A stretch of DNA of 64,000 nt from Sediminispirochaeta smaragdinae DSM 11293 (GTDB lineage Bacteria > Spirochaetota > Spirochaetia > DSM-16054 > Sediminispirochaetaceae). A model generated the notes under the pieces. The model worked only from the letters and a program-made list of their open reading frames with translations, searched no databases and was not told the origin of the DNA. The stretch lies in contig NC_014364.1 of assembly GCF_000143985.1 (NCBI RefSeq), forward strand, positions 248,001 to 312,000, in the 5' to 3' direction. Positions 1 to 7,403 of this stretch are shown here, piece by piece; within the stretch, counting starts at the first letter, position 1, and the number at the start of each line of letters is the position of its first letter. Both the position numbers and the translations under genes were made by a program.

Positions 1-948
1 ATGGAGGTCGAGAGTGATCTGGTCGTTCCTGTGCGGACTGCAAGTGGCAAAGAGGAGTATTCTGCTGCCACGATACGAAGAAAGATAACCCCTCTCCTTT
101 TTCGCTTCATGCAGCCCCTTAAACGGCAGTCGGCAAAAATCGATTCGACTGCTCTTGCCGGAAGGGCAGATGGTCTGGATAGTAAGGCGGCCGAGGAACT
201 CCTCAGGTTTTCCCAACCCGAGGTTGAGCCCGTCTCCTGGATTCACGGCGGCAGCGTTGAGGCGCATCGACGTTTGGACGCGTTTATCACTTCGGGTACG
301 TTGGAACGCTTTCACGAGGAACGGAACGATCCCTCAAAAGAGGGGCTTTCCTGCATGAGTCCCTATCTTCATTACGGACAGATTTCCGCCCTGGAAATCG
401 CCCTACGTGCCTCGGAGCATCCGGGGCCGGGATGTGAAGCATTCCTAGAAGAGCTGATTATCCGCCGGGAGCTTGCCTTTAATTTTGTCTTCTACAACCG
501 ATTCTACGATAGCTTTGAGGCCCTTCCCCGATGGGCGCGGGAGGATCTTGAGGCCCACGAAGGGGACAAGAGGGAAGTTCTCTACGACGACGCCCAGCTT
601 GAAGAGGCGAAGACGCACGATCCCTATTGGAATGCGGCCCAACGTGAGTTGACGCATAAAGGGAAGATGCACGGCTATATGAGGATGTATTGGGGAAAGA
701 AGATCCTTGAATGGTCAGCTTCTCCCAGGGAGGCCTTTGAGCGGGCCCTGCGTCTCAACGACCGCTATTCCCTCGATGGCCGTGATCCCAACGGCTACAC
801 CGGGGTTGCATGGTGCTTCGGAAAGCATGATCGTCCCTGGGCCTCGCGGCCGGTATTCGGAAAGATTCGGTACATGAATGATCGCGGCCTTGAGCGCAAA
901 TTCGATATTGCTTCCTATGTAAAACAGGTGCAAAAATCGTGTGAGTAG
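1..948 (+). CDS. phr: Class II deoxyribodipyrimidine photolyase, 5' end outside window
   Basis: Light-driven repair of cyclobutane pyrimidine dimers using FAD. The visible 315 residues match the second part of a class II photolyase: an SPYLHYGQIS segment (about residue 119), FLEELIIRRELAFNF, a THDPYWNAAQ stretch, HKGKMHGYMRMYWGKK, and the class II hallmark DGRDPNGYTG followed by a PVFGKIRYMN motif near the C terminus. Full-length class II enzymes are about 450-480 residues, and the first visible residues (VVPVRTASGKEEY) correspond to the middle of the N-terminal domain. The ATG at base 1 is therefore almost certainly internal and the gene starts upstream of the window. The stop codon at 946-948 is clear. 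Confidence 0.93.
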   Translation: MEVESDLVVPVRTASGKEEYSAATIRRKITPLLFRFMQPLKRQSAKIDSTALAGRADGLDSKAAEELLRFSQPEVEPVSWIHGGSVEAHRRLDAFITSGTLERFHEERNDPSKEGLSCMSPYLHYGQISALEIALRASEHPGPGCEAFLEELIIRRELAFNFVFYNRFYDSFEALPRWAREDLEAHEGDKREVLYDDAQLEEAKTHDPYWNAAQRELTHKGKMHGYMRMYWGKKILEWSASPREAFERALRLNDRYSLDGRDPNGYTGVAWCFGKHDRPWASRPVFGKIRYMNDRGLERKFDIASYVKQVQKSCE

Positions 949-978
949 TTGTTGTTCACGCTCCAGCCCGGCTATAAT
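949..978 (+). promoter_or_regulatory. Promoter for the FAH-family gene
   Basis: A perfect -10 TATAAT lies at 973-978 with TTGTTG at 949-954, an 18-nt spacer, directly after the photolyase stop codon. This gives the next gene its own transcript with a leader of about 27 nt. Confidence 0.55.
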
Positions 979-1012
979 CGCATATAGTTTGCATTGAATG
1001 AAGGAGCGCTCT

Positions 1013-1726
1013 ATGGTCGTTTTACCCGTCAAGGGCCGGGATGAATCCTATCAGGTTCGTCCTTCGAAGATTGTAGCCCTTGGTCTCAACTATCACGAAC
1101 ACGTAAAAGAAAGCGTCTTTTTGACGACGAGAAAAATTCCTTTGGACATTCCCTCTGAACCGGTACTTTTCCCAAAGACTCCCAATGTTCTGATTGGTGA
1201 CGGGGAGGCCATCGTCATTCCCGCATATCTTCAGGGGTACGATTTTGAGGAGGTTCGAGTCGATTACGAGGCAGAATTAGGTTTTTTTGTCGGAAAACGA
1301 TGTAAGGATGTTCCCGAAGAGAAGGCAATGGACTACATCCTTGGATATACCTGTTTCAACGATGTAAGTCAGCGTAATTTTCAGACCGAGGATAAATCGG
1401 GATGGTTCCGGGGAAAAAGTTTGGATACCTTCGGTCCTGTTGGCCCCGTAGTGGTACCCGCCTCGGATATTCCTGATCCCCAAAACCTTCATATTGAATG
1501 CAGGCTCAACGGGAAAGTGGTTCAGAGCGGAAACACATCCCAGATGATCTTTCCGATCCCGACCATCGTTGCCTTCATCAGCAGGCACTTTACCCTTGAA
1601 GAAGGGGATTTGATTATAACGGGAACTCCCAAAGGGGTTGGCAGAATCCATCATGGCGATGTGGTCGAGGTTGAAATCGAAGGAATCGGTACCCTTCGAA
1701 ATCCGGTACGTGAAGAGGGACGCTGA
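1013..1726 (+). CDS. Fumarylacetoacetate hydrolase (FAH) family protein
   Basis: FAH-family hydrolase/isomerase/decarboxylase acting on a 2-oxo acid or ring-cleavage product in the cytoplasm; the substrate cannot be read from sequence. The 237-residue protein shows the family layout: GLNYHEHVKE near the N terminus, the metal-ligand region YEAELGFFVGK, GYTCFNDVSQRN, KSLDTFGPVGP and the C-terminal GDLIITGTPKGVG. I chose ATG 1013 because AAGGAG at 1001-1006 sits 6 nt upstream. An in-frame ATG at 998 would place that Shine-Dalgarno inside the gene. The gene stands alone between the photolyase and a DHH phosphoesterase, so context gives no pathway. Confidence 0.88.
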   Translation: MVVLPVKGRDESYQVRPSKIVALGLNYHEHVKESVFLTTRKIPLDIPSEPVLFPKTPNVLIGDGEAIVIPAYLQGYDFEEVRVDYEAELGFFVGKRCKDVPEEKAMDYILGYTCFNDVSQRNFQTEDKSGWFRGKSLDTFGPVGPVVVPASDIPDPQNLHIECRLNGKVVQSGNTSQMIFPIPTIVAFISRHFTLEEGDLIITGTPKGVGRIHHGDVVEVEIEGIGTLRNPVREEGR

Positions 1727-1810
1727 AAAGGGTTCTCCCCGATCGATACAGCTCTGAGCATACGTTCGAACAGATTTGAAATGAAAATTCCATTGCCTGC
1801 ACAGCAATAA

Positions 1811-1839
1811 TTGGACATTTTCCTTTTTTTCTGTAAAAC
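1811..1839 (+). promoter_or_regulatory. Possible promoter, short or no leader
   Basis: TTGGAC (1811-1816), a 17-nt spacer and TAAAAC (1834-1839), ending 8 nt before ATG 1848. The -10 is weak, but no Shine-Dalgarno precedes the ATG, so a leaderless start is possible. Confidence 0.35.
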
Positions 1840-1847
1840 TGTCGAAT

Positions 1848-2885
1848 ATGGAAAATAGTAAGGATGCTCTGGAGAAACTTGGTTCCGTTGTTTCGGGGAA
1901 AAAAGAGCTTCTTATCCTTACTCATACCCATCCGGATCCCGATGCCATTGCTGCTGCGGTTGCCTTGCGCCTCCTTCTTAAGGAATTATTTCATGTCGGT
2001 GCAAGCATTGCCTACAGCGGAATTATCGCCAGGGCAGAAAATCGGGCCATGGTGAAGAAACTCAATCTTCCCCTTAAGCAGTACAGCCGAATCAAACTTT
2101 CACGTTACGACGGAATTGCTCTCGTGGATTCCCAGCCAGGTGCGGGCAACAATGTGCTTGATGCTTCATCTCCGTGTGATATCGTCATCGACCACCATCC
2201 CCGTCGGGATGATACCAAAGGTGCCTTTGTTGTGATCGAACCGGAACTTGGGGCTTCTGCCACGATGCTTATCGAATGGCTTGATGCCGCTGGAGTAGAT
2301 CTGTCGGCCGATATCGCCACAGCACTTGCCTATGCCATAAGTTCTGAGACCCAGAATATGTATCGGGAGGCCGCCCGCAGAGATATTCGGGCCTATCTAT
2401 CGGTCTATGTACGGGCCAGCATCAGAAAGTTGGCCGGAATTATCAATGCCAACTTGCCTCATTACTATTTTCTTCAGCTTGGAGATGCAATCAATAATGC
2501 CCTTATGTTCGGCACAATGATTACGACGCACCTGGACGAAATTCGTCACCCTGAGATTGTTGCCGAGATGGCTGATTTTCTTCTTAAGCATGAGCGGATA
2601 GGGACGGTTCTTGTTTCAGGGCGTTTTCGGAACCATCTAATCATCTCGATTCGCACTCGTAGTGAGGGGATTAATGCCGGCAGACTGATCAAGCAATTAC
2701 CGCTTGACCCTGATAATGTTGGAGGGCATGATCGAACCGCCGGAGGCTTCTTCGATCTTCACGGCAAGGATCGAAAAGAGGTTGAGGAGATTAATATCAC
2801 CATACGCAACGCCTTTGCCGCTCTTCTCGGTTATGAGAACCCCTCATGGCGGAAGCTCCTTGATCAGGTTCCACGTAAAAGCTGA
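1848..2885 (+). CDS. DHH/DHHA1 phosphoesterase (NrnA-like)
   Basis: Cytoplasmic manganese-dependent phosphoesterase of the RecJ/NrnA superfamily, expected to degrade nano-RNA, pAp or a cyclic dinucleotide product. The 345-residue protein has the DHH motifs in order: THTHPDPDAIAAA (about residue 25), DSQPG (about 93), the signature DHHPR (about 114), and the DHHA1 motif GGHDRTAGG near residue 290. Length and layout fit NrnA/OrnA-type proteins without extra CBS or membrane domains, so a GdpP-type c-di-AMP phosphodiesterase is unlikely. The start ATG 1848 has no Shine-Dalgarno and lies 8 nt after a candidate -10 box. The downstream gene is convergent. Confidence 0.88.
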   Translation: MENSKDALEKLGSVVSGKKELLILTHTHPDPDAIAAAVALRLLLKELFHVGASIAYSGIIARAENRAMVKKLNLPLKQYSRIKLSRYDGIALVDSQPGAGNNVLDASSPCDIVIDHHPRRDDTKGAFVVIEPELGASATMLIEWLDAAGVDLSADIATALAYAISSETQNMYREAARRDIRAYLSVYVRASIRKLAGIINANLPHYYFLQLGDAINNALMFGTMITTHLDEIRHPEIVAEMADFLLKHERIGTVLVSGRFRNHLIISIRTRSEGINAGRLIKQLPLDPDNVGGHDRTAGGFFDLHGKDRKEVEEINITIRNAFAALLGYENPSWRKLLDQVPRKS

Positions 2886-2895
2886 TGTGAGGCGC

Positions 2896-3363
2896 TTATC
2901 TGTCTTCCTCTGAAACGGCCTGGCTCAACTGCTTTGCAAGATCTGCTAGGCGTTTTTCATAACCCTTCGATAAGGGGCCTTGCTGTCTCTCTACCTGCAG
3001 GAAGAGAGGCTCGGTAATTCGAACCATTTCCTTGCGTTCCAAGTGCCGTTCCAGTTTCTTTGTCGCTGGAACCGGGGAGAAAAAGTGGTCCAGAGCCGCA
3101 CCGTGACTTACGACCAGGGCATAACGGAGATCTTTTTCTCCGATCTTTCGGAGAAATTTCTTGCTTGGCCCGACAATCTTCCGTACCCTGACAGGCGTTA
3201 CAAGGACGAGGATATCTGGTTTTTCCGGGAGGGTTTCCGATTCAAGAATGGGATAAAGGCTTGTCTCCATGCCTTCCTCGTCACAACTTGCGGCAAGGGT
3301 GGATGCCGCTTTCTTGCAGTTCCCGAAATAGGAACTATATGCAATTAAAATTTTCTTCACCAT
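2896..3363 (-). CDS. Small flavodoxin-like protein
   Basis: A 155-residue protein with a flavodoxin-type first strand and loop (KKILIAYSSYFGN followed by a helix KKAASTLA), a second strand ILVLVTPVRV, and a third YALVVSHGA. This suggests FMN binding or a flavodoxin-like fold, though the loop is not the classic T/SxTGNT sequence. I start it at the ATG whose complement lies at 3361-3363, because the reading frame upstream encodes nothing flavodoxin-like. The gene converges on the DHH phosphoesterase and diverges from the next gene, so its partner is unknown. Function as an electron carrier or quinone/flavin reductase is inference. Confidence 0.6.
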   Translation of the reverse strand: MVKKILIAYSSYFGNCKKAASTLAASCDEEGMETSLYPILESETLPEKPDILVLVTPVRVRKIVGPSKKFLRKIGEKDLRYALVVSHGAALDHFFSPVPATKKLERHLERKEMVRITEPLFLQVERQQGPLSKGYEKRLADLAKQLSQAVSEEDR

Positions 3364-3418
3364 GATGATACAATAACACGTAATACCTACAGGTCTGTGA
3401 AAAAACCTTGTGAATCTG

Positions 3419-3424
3419 TATAAT
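3419..3424 (+). promoter_or_regulatory. TATAAT -10 box immediately before a start codon
   Basis: A perfect TATAAT ends 7 nt before ATG 3432. I see only a weak -35 (CTGTGA near 3396). With this spacing transcription would begin at or next to the ATG, predicting a leaderless mRNA. Confidence 0.5.
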
Positions 3425-3431
3425 TGTCGAT

Positions 3432-3896
3432 ATGGCAGGATCAACGATAAGTTATCCGGTTTCGCTTAAGGCGATCGATAAATGGAATCATGAACGGCTG
3501 GAACTCATCGAACAGATTCACGAATACCGTCATTACCGCTTCCGCTACAACGGGAGTAGTTGTACAGATGGTGGTGCCTCGTTTCTGGCTTACCTTCATG
3601 CAGAGGTTTCCGGTACCGGTAAAAAGCTCAGGCTCAGGCGAGCCTGGATCGACATCCCCATGGAAGAGAGAGAAGCCGCTTCAAAGATGTGTGCAGCTTC
3701 TCGTTCGGGGGCAACGGCTTTTTTTGCATCCCTGTCCGGTCTTTCCGGGCTTGAGGGGCGTTTGGTCGAAGAATATCTGTCCGAAGAGGCGCCGGTTAAC
3801 TATGCCGGCTGTTTTTGTGCTCCTCCCATGCTGCGGGATAAATGGAATATGGTGCTATCTACCATCCATTTTCGGGAGAGCGAAAACGGATCATGA
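3432..3896 (+). CDS. Hypothetical protein, 154 aa
   Basis: I do not recognise a family. The protein is soluble, with no signal peptide or membrane segment. It begins with a helical, charged segment (IDKWNHERLELIEQIHEYRHYRFRYN in part) and ends with a Cys-containing YAGCFCAPP stretch followed by a WNMVLSTIHF strand. Its codon use resembles its neighbours. The start ATG 3432 lies 7 nt after a TATAAT and has no Shine-Dalgarno. The next gene is convergent and starts only 10 nt after the stop. Likely a lineage-restricted spirochaete protein. Confidence 0.6.
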   Translation: MAGSTISYPVSLKAIDKWNHERLELIEQIHEYRHYRFRYNGSSCTDGGASFLAYLHAEVSGTGKKLRLRRAWIDIPMEEREAASKMCAASRSGATAFFASLSGLSGLEGRLVEEYLSEEAPVNYAGCFCAPPMLRDKWNMVLSTIHFRESENGS

Positions 3897-3905
3897 ATAC
3901 GGAGA

Positions 3906-4343
3906 TCATGGTCCCACGGCATTTGTGTTGTGTTTATCCTCCCGAAGCTGTTTTAGCTCTTTTTCCATTCCTCTGACCATCTTATGCATATTATTGATAC
4001 GAAATTCGATCGAGTTGAGAACCCAAAACTGGAAGTGATTGAATCGATGCTGGCTGTGGATCATCCAGACAATCTTAATCGAAACCAGAAGAACACTGAC
4101 TTCCAGGGATATGAAAGCCGGTAGAAAGTGTGTCGTTAGTTCGAGAATAAAAAGCAATAAAATAATGGTTAGAAAGACAATATTGATAATCATGTCGGTC
4201 TTTGAGTAACTTTTTCCGCCGATTTTTCCCAACATTGCGCGAATTTGGTCTCGTTCCCGGTTGTATTCGTTAATCTCACGTATAATCTCTTCACGTTTTT
4301 CCTCAAGACCTTCCATAATATTGCTGTCATCAACTTTTTTCAT
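3906..4343 (-). CDS. Two-helix membrane protein with coiled coils
   Basis: A 145-residue protein of no family I recognise. It has an N-terminal acidic/basic coiled coil (about residues 8-40), two membrane segments (about 50-70 and 74-92), and a C-terminal amphipathic helix rich in Lys, Glu and Arg. This layout suggests a small inner-membrane protein with both ends on the same side of the membrane. An AAGGAGG Shine-Dalgarno lies 9 nt before the ATG. It is encoded just downstream of the DUF401 permease-like gene on the same strand, so the two may be co-transcribed. No function is assigned. Confidence 0.65.
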   Translation of the reverse strand: MKKVDDSNIMEGLEEKREEIIREINEYNRERDQIRAMLGKIGGKSYSKTDMIINIVFLTIILLLFILELTTHFLPAFISLEVSVLLVSIKIVWMIHSQHRFNHFQFWVLNSIEFRINNMHKMVRGMEKELKQLREDKHNTNAVGP

Positions 4344-4372
4344 GACGTAAGCCTCCTTGGTATGTAATCAAG

Positions 4373-5653
4373 CTATACTATAAACGGAACGATGTAGGAG
4401 ATCAGTAAACTTCCGGCCATAACGAAAATTGCCGGTGGAATTACTGCGCCGATACTTGGGCCGAGGTTTGTTCCGTAGTGTTCATTTGTGACAATGAGAC
4501 AGACGTGGACCGGGCTCATCATGGTTCCCATGAAACCAAAGGGATAGGCAAGGGCCAGGGTTGAGAGGGTCGAAGCAAGCGTGGGAGAGGGGCCGAGGAG
4601 GCTAAAAACGATGGGAAAGCATGCGCCGACAAACCCCACGGAGACCCCTGTCGTCATGCCGCTGATAAAGGGTATGAGAAGGACAAGTAGACGAAGGGGC
4701 ACTCCTGCCGCGGTGAGCTCCAGCCGAAGTTGTTCCATCAGCAAGATCCCGTTCGGCAGCGGTGCCTCGATGAATGCCCCGTAGACTCGTACCACCAATA
4801 CAATGAGAACCATTTGTAAGGTCCTGTGGCTCAATGCAATCTTTTTCCACTCCTTCCGCGTCAACGGAGAGATGATCTGCAGGTAGAGTATTGAGGAGAG
4901 CAATCCGATGATCATGGGGAGATACTTAGAGAGGGTTCCCACTGCCGGGAGAAAAACCATTATCAGGAAATAGATTACCACAACGATCATAATGGGTGCG
5001 AGTAGAGATACGAGCGATGGGCCGTTGCTTTTACTGTTGCTCTCTCTTCTTTCTGCCGTGAGCTTGAGAGGACGCAGATAGAACAGATATCCTACCGTGA
5101 TCGATACCAACGAGAGCGGCAAACCAAGAAAAAAGATCTGCCATACTTCAACATGTGCTATATCGGAGGCTAGGATAACCCCGGGATAGAGGGGCCAGGT
5201 GAACTCCCACACGTGGCGAAACCAATAGTTGATCTTTGTTTTTTGCATCGGGCTCAGTTCTCCCCTGTCGTCGCAGTCGTCGAGAAGCGGAGCGGAAAAG
5301 AGGGCGCCTCCAGGCATGGGTAGAAGTCCTATCACCGCAGGTAAAGCCGCCAAAGCCTCTTTCTGACTTACCCGGGCCTTAAGACCTCCTACCAGCTGCT
5401 TCATCATTCCGGTTTGGTTCATCTGATTCGAAAGAGTGATGACCAATGCGATCAGAAGCAAAAGGGCAAAATTGTCAAAACTGAGCATTCGTTTGCTTGC
5501 AATGACTCCTGCCGTTACGATGGTCTGGCCGCTCCAGAAAGCGATGAGGAGGGCACCGGCGGCAACCGATATGGCAAGGTTCCGAACGATCTTATTGAGG
5601 ACAAGAATCAAGGCAAGCGAAAGGATAATCTTAAGCATAAGTGGTATGGTCAT
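4373..5653 (-). CDS. DUF401 family integral membrane protein
   Basis: A polytopic inner-membrane protein of about 426 residues with ten or more hydrophobic segments. The family hallmark is the loop LPMPGGALFSAPLLDD near residue 115, followed by a Trp-rich region (NYWFRHVWEFTWPLYPG), as in DUF401 proteins related to GntP/DcuC-type transporters. The substrate is unknown. Three starts are possible: TTG 5659, ATG 5653 and ATG 5638. I chose ATG 5653 because a perfect TATAAT on this strand ends 8 nt before it and there is no Shine-Dalgarno, pointing to a leaderless start. The gene diverges from the Fur-family regulator, whose operator lies about 100 bases away. Confidence 0.82.
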   Translation of the reverse strand: MTIPLMLKIILSLALILVLNKIVRNLAISVAAGALLIAFWSGQTIVTAGVIASKRMLSFDNFALLLLIALVITLSNQMNQTGMMKQLVGGLKARVSQKEALAALPAVIGLLPMPGGALFSAPLLDDCDDRGELSPMQKTKINYWFRHVWEFTWPLYPGVILASDIAHVEVWQIFFLGLPLSLVSITVGYLFYLRPLKLTAERRESNSKSNGPSLVSLLAPIMIVVVIYFLIMVFLPAVGTLSKYLPMIIGLLSSILYLQIISPLTRKEWKKIALSHRTLQMVLIVLVVRVYGAFIEAPLPNGILLMEQLRLELTAAGVPLRLLVLLIPFISGMTTGVSVGFVGACFPIVFSLLGPSPTLASTLSTLALAYPFGFMGTMMSPVHVCLIVTNEHYGTNLGPSIGAVIPPAIFVMAGSLLISYIVPFIV

Positions 5654-5661
5654 GGTCAAAG

Positions 5662-5667
5662 ATTATA
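5662..5667 (-). promoter_or_regulatory. TATAAT -10 box for the DUF401 gene
   Basis: On the minus strand TATAAT occupies 5667-5662, 8 nt before ATG 5653. A -35 is only weakly visible (TTTCCT about 17 nt upstream). The spacing predicts a leaderless or nearly leaderless mRNA. Confidence 0.5.
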
Positions 5668-5716
5668 AAGGCTTCCGGGCCCGAAGGAAAAGAGAAGAAA
5701 TCGTATGAAAATCTTA

Positions 5717-5745
5717 TTGACTTCTGATTCCTGTTGTTGTATATT
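5717..5745 (+). promoter_or_regulatory. Promoter of the Fur-family gene
   Basis: TTGACT (5717-5722), a 17-nt spacer and TATATT (5740-5745). Transcription would start near 5752, inside the palindrome at 5750-5768, so a protein bound there should block initiation. Confidence 0.7.
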
Positions 5746-5749
5746 CTTA

Positions 5750-5768
5750 ATTGATAATCATTATCAAT
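5750..5768 (+). promoter_or_regulatory. Fur-type operator, perfect 19-bp palindrome
   Basis: The core TTGATAATCATTATCAA (5751-5767), plus one more pair on each side, is a perfect palindrome centred on 5759. It contains the classic 7-1-7 Fur box (TGATAAT-N-ATTATCA). It overlaps the predicted transcription start of the Fur-family gene, which indicates autoregulation. Confidence 0.85.
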
Positions 5769-5777
5769 GAGGTGGAG

Positions 5778-6299
5778 ATGGATTATTCCAGTCGTGGATA
5801 TGGAAGAGGATTCGGCAGGGGCTGTTCCCGTGCCGAGGGGCCGTTTCAACGGAAAGGGGTACGAATGACATTGACACGTCGGGTCATCATCGAGGCCCTT
5901 GATCGTGCCGATGGTTACCTTTCTGCCGAAGAGCTCTTTCTCATCGTACGCGAAGAATACCCGGGAATCGGGGTCGCCACCATCTACCGAACCCTGCAGC
6001 TCCTTGAAGAGCTCGCTCTTGTCCAGCGAGTAGAGACGGGGGAGGGGCGCGCGCGATATGCCATGAGCCGTGATAAAGATGCGGGAGAGGCTGGTGTCGG
6101 CAACGAGGTGGTATTGATTTGCGACCGATGCGGAAAGGTTATCCGGCAGCCGAAAGCGGCCGCTCGCTGCTCTGAACTTTTCGATTCTTTGAGTCGGAAA
6201 GCGGAAGAGAACTATCGCTTTCACACCGAACGGCAGGTTTTGCAAATCCACGGGCTTTGTGCGGGATGCACGGGTGCGCCTTCGGAGAAAAGCCGATGA
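5778..6299 (+). CDS. Fur-family transcriptional regulator with Gly/Arg N-terminal extension
   Basis: A DNA-binding metalloregulator of the Fur superfamily, 173 residues. After an unusual 29-residue Gly/Arg-rich extension (RGYGRGFGRG), it has the winged helix (about 30-95, with GVATIYRTLQLLEEL as recognition region) and the dimerisation domain with two structural zinc CxxC pairs, C115/C118 and C161/C164. The His-rich HHxH motif that normally precedes the first CxxC and binds the sensory metal is absent, the sequence there being AGVGNEVVLIC. H149 and H158 remain. I chose ATG 5778, preceded by GAGGTG. The reading frame continues upstream to a TTG at 5751, but that lies inside the operator. It is followed by an operon carrying the same operator. 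Confidence 0.85.
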   Translation: MDYSSRGYGRGFGRGCSRAEGPFQRKGVRMTLTRRVIIEALDRADGYLSAEELFLIVREEYPGIGVATIYRTLQLLEELALVQRVETGEGRARYAMSRDKDAGEAGVGNEVVLICDRCGKVIRQPKAAARCSELFDSLSRKAEENYRFHTERQVLQIHGLCAGCTGAPSEKSR

Positions 6300-6321
6300 G
6301 TGCTCTTTTTTTCTGCCAAAA

Positions 6322-6350
6322 TTGATAATGATTATCAAGAGATATTATAT
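6322..6350 (+). promoter_or_regulatory. Second Fur-type operator overlapping a promoter
   Basis: TTGATAATGATTATCAA (6322-6338) is a perfect 17-bp palindrome, identical to the first operator except for its central base. Its first half also forms the best -35 (TTGATA), 17 nt before TTATAT (6345-6350). This would make the DUF5320-NifX-MinD-Mrp operon a direct target of the upstream regulator. Confidence 0.8.
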
Positions 6351-6378
6351 GCCGGTATCACCGGAAAGGAGAAAAACA

Positions 6379-6678
6379 ATGCCAGGAAGAGACGGACGAG
6401 GACCTATTGGTTATGGTCCACAAACAGGACGCGGATTGGGAATGTGCGGAGGAGGCTACGGCCTAGGCAGTGGCTTTGGTCGTGGAGGCTACGGCCGAGG
6501 AGGATGCGGTTACGGTGCCTATGGCCGCGGGGGATATGCTTACCCGCATCCTGTTTCGAAAGAGGAACGAGAGGCTGGTCTTGCAGCCAGGGAATTAGCC
6601 TTGGAAGAGGAGCTAAAATGGATTCGCAGCATGCGAACCGAAGAAGGTGAAGGGGCGAATAAGGGGGCCGAAGCATGA
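6379..6678 (+). CDS. DUF5320 Gly/Arg-rich small protein
   Basis: A 99-residue DUF5320-type protein. The N-terminal half has the family signature PGRDGRGPIGYGPQTGRG, then Gly/Tyr/Arg-rich repeats with two Cys residues (CGG and GGCGYG). The C-terminal third is a charged helix (SKEEREAGLAARELALEEEL). In anaerobes these proteins are typically encoded with NifX-like proteins and MinD-type ATPases, as here, but their job is not known; a scaffold or metal-cluster role is inference. ATG 6379 is chosen for AAAGGAG 7 nt upstream. The stop overlaps the next start by 4 nt. Its Gly/Arg repeats resemble the N-terminal extension of the Fur-family protein before it. Confidence 0.82.
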   Translation: MPGRDGRGPIGYGPQTGRGLGMCGGGYGLGSGFGRGGYGRGGCGYGAYGRGGYAYPHPVSKEEREAGLAARELALEEELKWIRSMRTEEGEGANKGAEA

Positions 6679-7043
6679 AGGTTGCTGTTGCCGCTGATGG
6701 AACCATGGTCTCCGGCCATTTTGGTCACTGTGAACAATTTGTAGTGGCCGATATTGCAAACGGGAGGGTGGAATCGACCACACCGGTTGCAAATCCCGGA
6801 CATACTCCCGGAGCTCTCCCGCCCTTTGTCGCTTCACTTGGGGCTTCCAAGATTGTTGCCGGCGGTATGGGACCTCGGGCCATCGAGCTTTTTGAGGCAA
6901 ACGGGGTTGGTTGTATCCTCGGTATTTCGGGCCCTATTTCCGATGCACTGGAAAAACTTGCAAAGGGTGAACTTGAAGGTGGGGAGAGTAGCTGTACCGG
7001 TAGCCATGATCACGATTGCGACCATGAAGAGGGGAGGATCTGA
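6675..7043 (+). CDS. NifX/NifB-type (dinitrogenase iron-molybdenum cofactor family) protein with His/Cys tail
   Basis: A small cytoplasmic protein (122 residues) of the NifX/NafY/orange-protein fold, known to hold metal-sulfur clusters or their precursors. Conserved features are KVAVAADG at the start, the SGHFGHCEQF motif (about residue 12), a glycine-rich KIVAGGMGPRA (about 59) and a C-terminal tail rich in Cys, His and Asp (SSCTGSHDHDCDHE) likely to bind metal. It overlaps the DUF5320 gene by 4 nt and is followed 3 nt later by a second NifX-like gene. No nitrogenase genes are visible, so a role outside nitrogen fixation, as in the ORP complex, is more likely. Confidence 0.85.
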   Translation: MKVAVAADGTMVSGHFGHCEQFVVADIANGRVESTTPVANPGHTPGALPPFVASLGASKIVAGGMGPRAIELFEANGVGCILGISGPISDALEKLAKGELEGGESSCTGSHDHDCDHEEGRI

Positions 7044-7046
7044 GCC

Positions 7047-7403
7047 TTGATTATCTGTATCACAGCATCAGGACGAGAAGAGTCGTCGCAACAGGATCCC
7101 CGCTTCGGCCGATGCGAGGCGTTTTATCTCTTTGATGATACGAAGAAAGAGGGGCGTTTTATCGATAACCCCTTTAAGAACGCAGTCGGGGGAGCCGGTG
7201 TACGAGCCGCCGAGCTCATTGTAAAAGAGGGGGCCAGTCGCCTTGTTTCAGGACAGATCGGGCCCAATGCCTGGGATGTCCTGAAAGAGGCCGGTATTCG
7301 TGTCTTCAGTTCCAAGGAGGCAAATATTCGAGCCGCTCTTGAGGCCTTTCTCGCGGGAAATCTTTCTGAAGTCGAGGCTCCGGGGCCGGCGGGACATAAA
7401 TGA
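7047..7403 (+). CDS. Second NifX-type (dinitrogenase iron-molybdenum cofactor family) protein
   Basis: A 118-residue NifX-like protein, about as long as orange protein. It shows an IICITASGRE first strand, DPRFGRCEAFYLFD (the counterpart of the HFGHCEQF motif), a GGAGVRAAELIVKEG helix, and RLVSGQIGPNAWDVLKEAGI. It lacks the His/Cys tail of its neighbour. The start is TTG 7047, supported by GGGGAGG 9 nt upstream; no ATG fits. The stop overlaps the next gene by 4 nt, so translation is coupled. Two divergent NifX copies side by side suggest a hetero-oligomeric cluster carrier, which is inference. Confidence 0.83.
   Translation: MIICITASGREESSQQDPRFGRCEAFYLFDDTKKEGRFIDNPFKNAVGGAGVRAAELIVKEGASRLVSGQIGPNAWDVLKEAGIRVFSSKEANIRAALEAFLAGNLSEVEAPGPAGHK

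Noticed and set aside
6675-7403. Evidence of nitrogen fixation from the two NifX-type genes
   Set aside because: No nifH, nifD, nifK, nifE, nifN or nifB radical SAM gene is present; NifX-like proteins alone are common outside nitrogen fixation.
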